DNA of 64,000 bases from CAIKMD01 sp035552195. Lineage in GTDB: Bacteria > Pseudomonadota > Alphaproteobacteria > ATCC43930 > CGMCC-115725. The DNA is taken from the NCBI GenBank assembly GCA_035552195.1, contig DASZLU010000017.1:1-64000 (forward strand), written 5' to 3'. Below the pieces are notes generated by a model, which saw only the letters and a program-made list of their open reading frames with translations, was not told the DNA's origin and did not search any database. Shown piece by piece: positions 1-7,211 of the stretch (position 1 is the stretch's first letter; each line of letters opens with the position of its first letter). The translations under genes and the position numbers were made by a program.

Positions 1-1359
1 CTGCGCCGACGCCTTATCCAACGCCTCGCCGAACCGCGACCAAACTTCGTCGATCTCCGCTTCGGTGATGATCAGCGGCGGGCAGAAGGCGACGATATCG
101 CCGCCGAGCGGCCGGATGATGAGGCCGGTGTCTTGGGCGGCATTGGCGATCAGCGCTGCCGCGCCGCGCGCCGGATCGAAGGACGTTTTCGTTGCCTTGT
201 CGCGCACGATCTCGAGCGCGCCGAGCAGCCCGACACCGCGCGCTTCGCCGACGAGGCGATGCGAGGCGAACCGTTGCAGCCCCGCCTGGAAGTATTTTCC
301 GACGCGCTGCACATGGCCGACGATGTCGCGCTCCTCGTAGATCTTCAGCGCTTCGAGCGCGACGGCGCAGCATACCGGGTGGCCGGAATAGGTGTAGCCA
401 TGCGCAAACGCGCCGAGCTTGTCGCTTTGCGTGAGCATCGCCTGATAGATCGGCTCCGAGATGACCGTCGCCGAGAGCGGCAGATAGGCCGAGGTCACGG
501 CCTTGGCGAGGGTCAGGATGTCGGGTTTGAGGCCAAAGGTTTCGGTGCCGAACATGCTGCCGGTGCGGCCGAAGCCGCAGATCACCTCGTCGGCGATCAA
601 CAGCACGTCGTATTTCTTAAGAACCGCCTGCACCTTCGCGAAATACGTCCGGGGCGGCAGCAGCACGCCGCCGGCGCCCATCACCGGCTCGGCGATGAAG
701 GCGGCGACCGTCTCGGGATCTTCGCGCTGGATCAGTGTATCGAGACTGTCGGCAAGGCGCGTCGCGTAATCCTCTTCGCTCTCGCCCGGCTTGGCGCTGC
801 GATAGAAATGCGGCGCGTCGGCGTGGCGGATATTGGCGATCGGCAGATCGAAATCGCGGTGATTGGCGGCAAGGCCGGTGAGACTCGCCGTCGCGACGGT
901 GACGCCATGATAACCCTTGGCACGGCCGATGATCTTCTTCTTGCGGGTGCGGCCAAGGGCGTTGTTGTAGTACCAGACGATCTTGATCGCCGTGTCGTTC
1001 GCCTCGGAGCCTGAATTGTTGAAGAATACTTTCGACATCGGCACCGGCATCAGCGCGATCAAGCGCTCGGCCAGTTCGGCTACGGGCTCGTGCGATTTGT
1101 TGGCGAAGCCGTGATAGAACGGCAGGCGCCGCATTTGCTTGGCCGCTGCCTCGACCAACCGCTCATTGTCGAAGCCGAGCGCCGCGCACCAAAGCCCCGA
1201 CATCGCCTCGATGTAATCCTTGCCGTTCTCGTCCCTCACATGAACGCCATGCCCCTCGACCATGACCAGCGGACCCTGGCGCTGATGCTGGCGCAGATTG
1301 GTGTAAGGATGGAGGTGATTGGCGATATCGATGCTGGCGGTCGAATTACTGCGCGTCAT
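1..1359 (-). CDS. class III (omega) aminotransferase, C-terminus beyond window
   Basis: PLP-dependent class III aminotransferase, probably moving an amino group from an amine or omega-amino acid to pyruvate or another 2-oxo acid in the cytoplasm. The frame is open from an ATG at 1359 to the window edge (453 codons), close to the family's usual 450-460 residues, so only a few residues can be missing. Visible motifs are the phosphate-binding NNSGSEAND region (about 115), the INDEVICGFGRTG region with the cofactor Asp (about 258), and the Schiff-base Lys near 286 in TLAKAVTSAY. The gene runs just downstream of the toxin gene on the same strand. The substrate cannot be read from sequence. A link to the ligase and DpgC genes nearby is inference. 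Confidence 0.9.
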   Translation of the reverse strand, partial: MTRSNSTASIDIANHLHPYTNLRQHQRQGPLVMVEGHGVHVRDENGKDYIEAMSGLWCAALGFDNERLVEAAAKQMRRLPFYHGFANKSHEPVAELAERLIALMPVPMSKVFFNNSGSEANDTAIKIVWYYNNALGRTRKKKIIGRAKGYHGVTVATASLTGLAANHRDFDLPIANIRHADAPHFYRSAKPGESEEDYATRLADSLDTLIQREDPETVAAFIAEPVMGAGGVLLPPRTYFAKVQAVLKKYDVLLIADEVICGFGRTGSMFGTETFGLKPDILTLAKAVTSAYLPLSATVISEPIYQAMLTQSDKLGAFAHGYTYSGHPVCCAVALEALKIYEERDIVGHVQRVGKYFQAGLQRFASHRLVGEARGVGLLGALEIVRDKATKTSFDPARGAAALIANAAQDTGLIIRPLGGDIVAFCPPLIITEAEIDEVWSRFGEALDKASAQ

Positions 1360-1363
1360 GGCG

Positions 1364-1630
1364 TCACTTCGGCTGGGGGTCACGTGCCGCGCGGTCTACG
1401 TCGCGCGGCATGACGGACGTTTCGGACAAAAAGGGATATGGATAAACCATCGCAACGCGAACACCACGAATGTTGGTCGCTACTGCCGACTCAGGAAATG
1501 GCTGAAGATGGTTGGTAGTTTTTTCGATGGCTGTAAGCACCGCTACTGCAGCGAGCGGATTCTGCTCGGCAAGATAAGCATAGATACTATCGATGTCGGC
1601 AAGCGCCCTCCTCGTGTAGAGGAGCTTCAT
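1364..1630 (-). CDS. RelE/ParE-family toxin with damaged C-terminus
   Basis: The first 65 or so residues match small RelE/ParE toxins, which act on gyrase or on ribosome-bound mRNA: RRALADIDSIYAYLAEQNP, then a GVRVAMVYPYPFL strand. After PYPFL the frame reads an unrelated tail ending in RAARDPQPK. The usual ParE ending appears in another frame as NVRHAARRRPRGT followed by a stop at 1380-1382. The segment normally lying between PYPFL and the NVRHAARR motif (about a dozen residues) is also absent. This looks like a small out-of-frame deletion, so the toxin is probably inactive. It overlaps its antitoxin by 4 bases (ATGA), the usual translational coupling. Confidence 0.7.
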   Translation of the reverse strand: MKLLYTRRALADIDSIYAYLAEQNPLAAVAVLTAIEKTTNHLQPFPESAVATNIRGVRVAMVYPYPFLSETSVMPRDVDRAARDPQPK

Positions 1631-1857
1631 CGGCGAATGCGGGCGAAGATTTCCGCTACTTCTGCGTCCGAGGCAAATCGGCCGAGTCGCACATCCTCGG
1701 CGCTTTCTTCGAGTGCGGCGCGTTCATCTTCGTCAACATGGTAGACGCCGCCGTATTTTGCTTCGATTTCAAGCATGGCTTGAACGAGTTCAGATTGAGC
1801 TTCCTCCGGCCAATCAGCGGCTCGTTCCAACAGGTTCGATATCTGCTCTTTCGTCAT
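1627..1857 (-). CDS. ParD-like antitoxin
   Basis: A 76-residue acidic protein starting MTKEQISNLLERAADWP. It sits directly upstream of, and overlaps by 4 bases, the RelE/ParE-like toxin, so it is the presumed antitoxin. The N-terminal half is helical and likely binds DNA or dimerises. The acidic tail (DEDERAALEESAEDVR, then FASDAEVAEIFARIRR) is of the kind that wraps the toxin. I chose the ATG at 1857 because upstream codons in the same frame do not look like the family. These antitoxins usually repress their own operon. The target site would lie in the 1858-1981 gap to the divergent ligase gene, where I see no clear palindrome. Confidence 0.75.
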   Translation of the reverse strand: MTKEQISNLLERAADWPEEAQSELVQAMLEIEAKYGGVYHVDEDERAALEESAEDVRLGRFASDAEVAEIFARIRR

Positions 1858-1981
1858 AGTTTCACTATAGCACTCAGCGGGGGAGGGTGCATTCTTGGCT
1901 CTCGGCTGAAACTCCGGCAATATTGGACCGGTTGCTGTGGCGGTCAAACGCGTGCGACCTTTTGGGTCGAAGGGGCGGTCC

Positions 1982-3310
1982 GTGACGAGCAAGCGTAGAC
2001 AAACAGTCATCGAGCCGAAACGCAGCGAGCTGGAGCCGATCGAGATCGCGTCGCGCGACGAGATCGAGGCGCTGCAACTATCGCGGCTCAAAGCGTCGCT
2101 GCGCCATGCTTATGACAACGTCGCGGCCTATCGCCGGAAATTCGACGCGACCGGCGTTCATCCGCGCGATCTGAAAAGCCTCGCGGATCTCAGGCGTTTC
2201 CCGTTCACCAGTAAAGCCGATCTGCGCGACAATTATCCCTTCGGCATGTTCGCCGTGCCGCGCGAGCAGGTGCGGCGCATCCACGCATCGTCGGGCACCA
2301 CCGGCAAGGCGACGGTGGTCGGCTATACCGAGCGCGATCTCGATACCTGGGCCGATCTCATGGCGCGGTCGTTTCGCGCCGGCGGCTGCCGGCCGGGCAT
2401 GCGCGCGCATGTTTCCTATGGTTACGGTCTCTTCACCGGCGGTCTCGGTGCGCATTACGGCGCCGAACGTCTGGGCATGACGGTGGTGCCGGTCGCCTCG
2501 GGCATGACCGAGCGTCAGGTCCGGCTGATCACCGATTTCGAGCCGGAGGTGCTGCTGGCGACGCCGAGCTATGTGCTCGCCATCCTCGACGAATTCCGTC
2601 ATCAGGGTATCGATCCAGCACGCTCGTCGCTGCGCATCGGCGTGTTCGGCGCCGAGCCTTGGACAAACGCGATGCGCAACGAGATCGAAGACTCCTTCGA
2701 TATCCATGCGACCGACATGTACGGCCTCTCCGAAGTCATCGGACCGGGCGTCGCCAGCGAGTGCGTCGAGACCAAGGACGGGCTGCATATCTGGGAGGAT
2801 CACTTCCTGCCCGAGATCGTCGATCCCGCGACGGGTGCGCCGCTCCCGGACGGCGAACACGGCGAACTCGTCTTCACCTCGCTGACCAAAGAGGCGATGC
2901 CGGTGATCCGCTATCGCACGCGCGATCTGACGCGGCTGCTGCCGGGCACGGCGCGCTCGATGCGGCGGATAGAGAAGATCACCGGCCGCAGCGACGACAT
3001 GATGATCGTGCGCGGCGTCAACGTCTTCCCGAGCCAGATCGAAGAGCTGATCCTCGCCGATCCGCGCCTCACGGCGCATTTCTTCATCGAGCTGCGCCGC
3101 GACAAGCGGCTCGATGAGATCACCGTGTGCGTCGAGGCGCGGCCGACCAGTGCCGACGATGCGAGTCGCGAAAGTGCGGCGCGTGATTTCGGTCAACGCA
3201 TAAAGGCGACGATCGGGATCGACGCGCATATCGATGTCACGACCCCCGGCGCGATCGAGCGCTCGGTGGGGAAGGCGGTGCGTATCCGCGATTTGCGGCC
3301 GAAGAGCTGA
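1982..3310 (+). CDS. paaK: phenylacetate-CoA ligase
   Basis: AMP-forming ligase of the PaaK family, which activates phenylacetate or a related arylacetate to its CoA thioester. Evidence: the adenylate loop ASSGTTGKATVVGYT (from about residue 102), the YGLSE motif, the YRTRDLTRL segment with the conserved Asp and Arg, GRSDDMMIVRGVNVFPSQIE near 340-360, and about 440 residues overall, normal for PaaK. I prefer the GTG at 1982, preceded by AAGGGGCGG; an in-frame ATG at 1937 would add 15 residues unlike the family. No paa epoxidase or ring-cleavage genes are nearby, so this is not a full phenylacetate locus. The convergent DpgC-like gene uses arylacetyl-CoA, which makes a shared pathway possible but unproven. 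Confidence 0.9.
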   Translation: MTSKRRQTVIEPKRSELEPIEIASRDEIEALQLSRLKASLRHAYDNVAAYRRKFDATGVHPRDLKSLADLRRFPFTSKADLRDNYPFGMFAVPREQVRRIHASSGTTGKATVVGYTERDLDTWADLMARSFRAGGCRPGMRAHVSYGYGLFTGGLGAHYGAERLGMTVVPVASGMTERQVRLITDFEPEVLLATPSYVLAILDEFRHQGIDPARSSLRIGVFGAEPWTNAMRNEIEDSFDIHATDMYGLSEVIGPGVASECVETKDGLHIWEDHFLPEIVDPATGAPLPDGEHGELVFTSLTKEAMPVIRYRTRDLTRLLPGTARSMRRIEKITGRSDDMMIVRGVNVFPSQIEELILADPRLTAHFFIELRRDKRLDEITVCVEARPTSADDASRESAARDFGQRIKATIGIDAHIDVTTPGAIERSVGKAVRIRDLRPKS

Positions 3311-3367
3311 GCGGCGCTTTTCGCAAGAAGTTTTGTGCGCTAAGACGCTCCTGATTTTGTTTTCAGG

Positions 3368-3871
3368 ATGTCGCTGATGGCCGCGAAGAAAAAGAAACCC
3401 AAAAGCAAGGCGGCGCCGAAGCGGCCTGCCGCAAAACCAAAAAGCGCCATCGCTAAAGGAAAAGCAAAGCCGGCACCCAAGCCTGCCGCCAAGCGCGCTC
3501 AGCCCAAAGCAAAGCGTGCGGCGGCGTCCAAGAAGGCCACACCTCATGCCGTTGCCGCGAAGCCGCAGCCGAAGCCGGTTGAAGCTCCGAAGCCTGTTGC
3601 TGTCACGCCGCCTTCGCCCGCTTCTCCGATGCCGACCCCTCCGACACCAGCGCCTCCGACACTGGCGCCTCCGATCCCAGTCCCTGTGACGCTCGTGCGG
3701 CCTGGCTTGCAGAAGCGTGCGGACGCGATGCCCATCGGCGTTGTGCGCGTGCTGGACGGTTATCAACTGATCGAAGAGAGCACATTCTACTCCGCGCCGG
3801 GGCGCGATGAGTATGTGCAACGCTGGGAGGCAAGGGGTTACACCTGCCAGTTCACGCCGACGAACAACTGA
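3368..3871 (+). CDS. Lys/Ala/Pro-rich protein with small conserved C-terminal domain
   Basis: A 167-residue protein in three parts. Residues 1-60 are extremely rich in Lys and Ala, like the histone H1-like and AlgP-type tails of bacterial nucleoid proteins. Residues 60-113 form a Pro-rich linker with TPPTPAPP-type repeats. Residues 120-167 are a compact domain ending VQRWEARGYTCQFTPTNN. The tail could bind nucleic acid or polyanions; the C-terminal domain has no function I recognise. It follows the ligase by 57 bases on the same strand and converges with the DpgC-like gene, 21 bases apart. Start ATG at 3368; an ATG four codons later is possible. Confidence 0.7.
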   Translation: MSLMAAKKKKPKSKAAPKRPAAKPKSAIAKGKAKPAPKPAAKRAQPKAKRAAASKKATPHAVAAKPQPKPVEAPKPVAVTPPSPASPMPTPPTPAPPTLAPPIPVPVTLVRPGLQKRADAMPIGVVRVLDGYQLIEESTFYSAPGRDEYVQRWEARGYTCQFTPTNN

Positions 3872-3892
3872 AGTCGGTCGGATCGGCCGCGC

Positions 3893-5167
3893 TCAGAGCT
3901 TGCGCTGCGACGCGTTCCAGTATTTCTCGAGATTGGCGATGAGCGCCGGGCTGAAATGGCAGCGCGCCTGCTCGCGCGCGTAGACTGCCATGTAGCGTCG
4001 GAAGAGATCGAGCGGCTCTTGTCCGACGCGAAGCGCGCGACGATTGCCCGCGGCGCTGACCACGCCGGAGTTGGTCAAATTTTCGATAACGCGATCGAGC
4101 GCCGCGTCCATTCCGTCCGGCGGCGCGATCTCGTCGCAGATCAAGCGACCTTCCGGCGTGTCGCAATCGAGCCGACGGCCATAGAGGATTGCCTGGCGCG
4201 CCAGCCGGTCGCCGACAAAGCGCGGCAGGCGCAGATTGGCCGCACCGGGAATGATGCCTTCTTTGCGCGCCGGCAGGGTCATGTAAGCGTCGCTGGCGGC
4301 AACGATGTAATCCATCGCCAGCAAAAGCTGGCAGCCGCCGCCGATCGCAAAGCCGTCGACGGCCGCGATCCACGGCTTCTCGGTCGTATCGCCGTTGATT
4401 TCGTCGGGGCTGATCTCTTCGCGCGCGACGCCGCGGAAGATCTTGTTCACCAGTCCCATGTCGCGCTGCAGGTACCAGACCAACGAAATCTTGCCGCGAT
4501 AGAGGTGGGTGAGGTTGATGCCGGCCGAGAAGAGCGGCTTGCCGCGATATTTCGGATGCTCGACCGCGCCGCCGCGCAACACCGCGACGGCGCTTTCGGT
4601 GTCGAGCGTGGCAAGATCGACGGCGATCTCGGAATCGTCGAGCGTCGTGCCGTCTTCGGCATTGAGAAAGCGGGGATTGCGCAACGTGACGAATGTGGCC
4701 CGGCCGCGCCGCTCGATGGTCGCGGTCGACAGATCGATCTTGCCCGTCCTGCGGAATTCATCGAGCAGCGCCAGCGCTTCAGGCCGCGGCAGCAGCATTG
4801 CGTGGCAGAGATGAGCGCCCGCGGTCGGATTGCCCAGCACGTGCGCCAGGAAAATGCCGTGATCGATCTCGAGTCCGCGTTTTGCCTTCTGGTCGAGCGC
4901 GTTCTCGGTCGCGAGCGCTTCGGCCGATGGGACGAGCCCCGGTACGGCCAGGGCCGCATCATAGACCAGCCGCTCGACGCGAACGAAAGAGCGGAGATCG
5001 TTGGTCAGGGCGCGATAGGTATTCTCGACATACGCCGCGAGGAAGCACTCGCGTGCGGCGCGTGCGGCTGTCACCAGCGGTTCTTGCTGCCAGAAGCGGC
5101 CGAAGCTTTCGACATCGCGCCGATAATCGCCGCTGACGGGCGGTGCCGTCGTATCCGTCTCGCTCAT
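3893..5167 (-). CDS. dpgC: DpgC-like (3,5-dihydroxyphenyl)acetyl-CoA 1,2-dioxygenase
   Basis: A 424-residue crotonase-fold protein resembling DpgC, the metal- and cofactor-independent dioxygenase that turns 3,5-dihydroxyphenylacetyl-CoA and O2 into 3,5-dihydroxyphenylglyoxylate and CoA. Evidence: a long N-terminal helical domain of about 190 residues absent from ordinary enoyl-CoA hydratases, the oxyanion strand FSAGINLTHLYRGKISLVWY, then DGFAIGGGCQLLLAMDY and ARKEGIIPGAANLRLPRFVG. DpgC is known from glycopeptide-antibiotic clusters of actinomycetes; proteobacterial relatives are poorly characterised. It is the last gene of a transporter operon and overlaps the upstream permease stop by 4 bases (ATGA). 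The true substrate is not known. Confidence 0.8.
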   Translation of the reverse strand: MSETDTTAPPVSGDYRRDVESFGRFWQQEPLVTAARAARECFLAAYVENTYRALTNDLRSFVRVERLVYDAALAVPGLVPSAEALATENALDQKAKRGLEIDHGIFLAHVLGNPTAGAHLCHAMLLPRPEALALLDEFRRTGKIDLSTATIERRGRATFVTLRNPRFLNAEDGTTLDDSEIAVDLATLDTESAVAVLRGGAVEHPKYRGKPLFSAGINLTHLYRGKISLVWYLQRDMGLVNKIFRGVAREEISPDEINGDTTEKPWIAAVDGFAIGGGCQLLLAMDYIVAASDAYMTLPARKEGIIPGAANLRLPRFVGDRLARQAILYGRRLDCDTPEGRLICDEIAPPDGMDAALDRVIENLTNSGVVSAAGNRRALRVGQEPLDLFRRYMAVYAREQARCHFSPALIANLEKYWNASQRKL

Positions 5168-6090
5168 GGCGCTTTCTCCAGCGCGGGCGCAGTGGTTGCT
5201 TCGGGCACAACGCGGCGCTGGGCGCGCGGGTCGAGCGCATCCTGTAATCCATCGCCGAGGAAATTGCAGGCGATCACGGTGATGAAGATCAGCAAGCCCG
5301 GATAGAGCGCCAGCTGCGGCGCAAGCTCGATGGTCTCTTGTGCCGTCGTCAGCATATTGCCCCAGCTCGGGATCGGCGGGGCAACGCCGAGGCCGAGGAA
5401 GCTCAGTACGGATTCGAGCAAGATCGTCTCGCCGACGGCCAGCGTTGTTGCAACGATGATCGGCGAAGCGAGGTTGGGCAGAATATGGACCAGCATGACG
5501 CGCGGACCGCTGGCGCCGAGCGCGACCGCCGCGCGCACGAAATCGCGCGATTTGAGCGCGAGCGTCGCACCGCGCACGATGCGCGCGACGGTCGTCCAAC
5601 CGACGATGGCAACGAGCACGATAATACGCTCGACGCTGACCGACGGTGAGTCGATGATCGCCGACGGAATACCGAGCTTCTTCAGATCGAGCGCCGCGAG
5701 CACGACAAGCAGCGGCAGCAAGGGCAGGGCGATCACGCCGTCGGTGAAGCGCATCAGCGCCGCATCGAGTCGGCCGCCGCGATAGCCGGCGATCATTCCC
5801 ATCGCGGTGCCGAACACGGCGGCGGCGAGCGCGGCGACGATGCCGACCAGCAGCGACACGCGCCCGCCTTCGAGCAAGCGGAAGAGCAGATCGCGGCCGA
5901 TCTCGTCGGTCCCGAGCGGGTGGAGGAGCGAGGGCGCGGCGAGGCGGCGGTAGAGATCGACCATATCGGGGTCGAGGCCGAACAATGCCGCGAGCGGCGG
6001 CACGCCGAAGGCGGCAACGGCCAGAATGAGCAGCACGCCGCCGCTGATGGCGACACGCTTGTCGCTCAGCGCGATCCGCCAGTGATTCAT
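5164..6090 (-). CDS. ABC transporter permease, DppC/peptide type
   Basis: Inner-membrane permease of the dipeptide/oligopeptide/nickel family (308 residues). One N-terminal membrane segment is followed by the HPLGTDEIGRDLL motif and five more segments. The EAA-loop region reads AAVALGASGPRVMLVHILPN, the contact point for the ATPase. The C-terminus matches DppC-type partners (LGDGLQDALDPR). It lies 10 bases after the DppB-type gene and overlaps the DpgC-like gene, so all three should be co-transcribed. No ATP-binding subunit is encoded next to it. Confidence 0.92.
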   Translation of the reverse strand: MNHWRIALSDKRVAISGGVLLILAVAAFGVPPLAALFGLDPDMVDLYRRLAAPSLLHPLGTDEIGRDLLFRLLEGGRVSLLVGIVAALAAAVFGTAMGMIAGYRGGRLDAALMRFTDGVIALPLLPLLVVLAALDLKKLGIPSAIIDSPSVSVERIIVLVAIVGWTTVARIVRGATLALKSRDFVRAAVALGASGPRVMLVHILPNLASPIIVATTLAVGETILLESVLSFLGLGVAPPIPSWGNMLTTAQETIELAPQLALYPGLLIFITVIACNFLGDGLQDALDPRAQRRVVPEATTAPALEKAP

Positions 6091-6100
6091 CGATCAGCGA

Positions 6101-7063
6101 TCATTGATAGGAGATCCGGGGGTCGATCGCCGAATAGGCGATATCGGCGGCGAGATTGCCGAGCAGCACCATGACCGTCGCGACGAGCAGGCCGGCGAGG
6201 GCGAGGTTGAAATCGTTGCCGAGGATCGAATCGTAGATCAGCTTGCCCATGCCGGGGTAGGCGAACATCGTCTCGGTGATCAGCGCGCCGGAGAAGAGAT
6301 TGCCGAAGCTCAGCGCCAGCACCGTCACCACCGGGATAAGCGCGTTGCGCAGCGCGTGGCCGGCCAGCACGCGGAATTCGCCGGCGCCCTTGGCGCGCGC
6401 GGTGCGGATGAAATCCTGACGCAAAGTCTCGATTATCGAGGCACGGATATAGCGCAGATGTGAGCCCATGCTGACCAGGGTCAGCGTCGCCACCGGCAGC
6501 ACGAGATGGCGCAAGCGATCGGGCGCGCTGCCGTCGCCGATGGTTTCGACGCCGCCGGCGGGGAGCCAGCCGAGCGTTGCGGCAAAGACCAGGATGAGCA
6601 TCAGGGCCAGCCAGAAAGACGGCACCGAAATGCCGGCGAAGGCGAGGAGGTTGACCAGGCTGTCGACGATCGAGCCCGGGCGGCGCGCGGCAATCATGCC
6701 GAGCGGGAGCGCCAGCGCATAGGCGCAAAGCAGGCTCGCGCTCATCAGCACCGCCGTGTTGCCCAGCCGCGGCAGCAGGACCTTGATCACCGGCTGAAGA
6801 TAAAGCCGCGAATAGCCGAAATCGCCGGTCAGCGCCGCGTGCGCCCAGGCGAAATAGCGCTCGATCAGCGGCTTATCGAGGCCGTAAAGCGCCTTCAGGC
6901 GCAACGCGTCGGCGGGCGAGAGGCGCGGGTTCGACGAGATCATCAGATCGATCGGATCGCCGGGCATCAACCCGATCAGCGCGTAAACGACAAACGACAT
7001 GATCGCGATGACGACGACCATCTGGAGAACGCGGCTGCCGATAAAGCGCGTCACGTGCGACAC
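6101..7063 (-). CDS. ABC transporter permease, DppB/peptide type
   Basis: First permease of the peptide-type importer (320 residues). It has the family N-terminus RFIGSRVLQMVVVIAIMSF and the PGDPIDLM motif of the large periplasmic loop, six membrane segments, and the EAA motif TARAKGAGEFRVLAGHALRN. I take the GTG at 7063 as start because it gives the standard N-terminus. It pairs with the DppC-type gene downstream and with the binding protein upstream; the 148-base gap to the latter holds an intergenic palindromic repeat. Confidence 0.92.
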   Translation of the reverse strand: MSHVTRFIGSRVLQMVVVIAIMSFVVYALIGLMPGDPIDLMISSNPRLSPADALRLKALYGLDKPLIERYFAWAHAALTGDFGYSRLYLQPVIKVLLPRLGNTAVLMSASLLCAYALALPLGMIAARRPGSIVDSLVNLLAFAGISVPSFWLALMLILVFAATLGWLPAGGVETIGDGSAPDRLRHLVLPVATLTLVSMGSHLRYIRASIIETLRQDFIRTARAKGAGEFRVLAGHALRNALIPVVTVLALSFGNLFSGALITETMFAYPGMGKLIYDSILGNDFNLALAGLLVATVMVLLGNLAADIAYSAIDPRISYQ

Positions 7064-7065
7064 CC

Positions 7066-7192
7066 CCTCACCCTAACCCTCTCCCCGCTGGGGAGAGGGG
7101 ACTCTATGTAGCGGCGATGGACGAAATCCTCTCCCTGGCGGGGAGAGGGAGGGGCCCACGCGCAGCGTGGGAGGGTGAGGGGGCTCTTCGCC
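7066..7192. repeat. intergenic palindromic repeat (CCCTCACCCTAACCC family)
   Basis: The gap between the binding protein and its permease is filled by nested inverted repeats. CCCTCACCCTAACCCTCTCC at the left end is mirrored by GGGAGGGTGAGGGGG at the right end. Inside are two hairpins, CTCTCCCCGCTGGGGAGAG near 7079-7097 and CTCTCCCTGGCGGGGAGAG near 7130-7148, plus CCCACGCGCAGCGTGGG near 7156. Elements of this sequence family are scattered between genes in many proteobacteria. Within the operon it may stabilise the upstream mRNA so that more binding protein than permease is made. No second copy was noticed in the window. Confidence 0.8.
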
Positions 7193-7211
7193 CTCCCTAA
7201 ACAACAAAGAT

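Noticed and set aside
2078..3820. Long open frame antisense to the phenylacetate-CoA ligase (about 580 codons).
   Set aside because: Typical G+C-rich shadow: it lies over a well-conserved gene, is extremely rich in Arg, and shows no family pattern.
7066..7192. Hairpins considered as a Rho-independent terminator between binding protein and permease genes.
   Set aside because: No T-tract follows, the sequence fits a known interspersed palindrome family, and the downstream permeases need the same transcript or a promoter that I cannot see.
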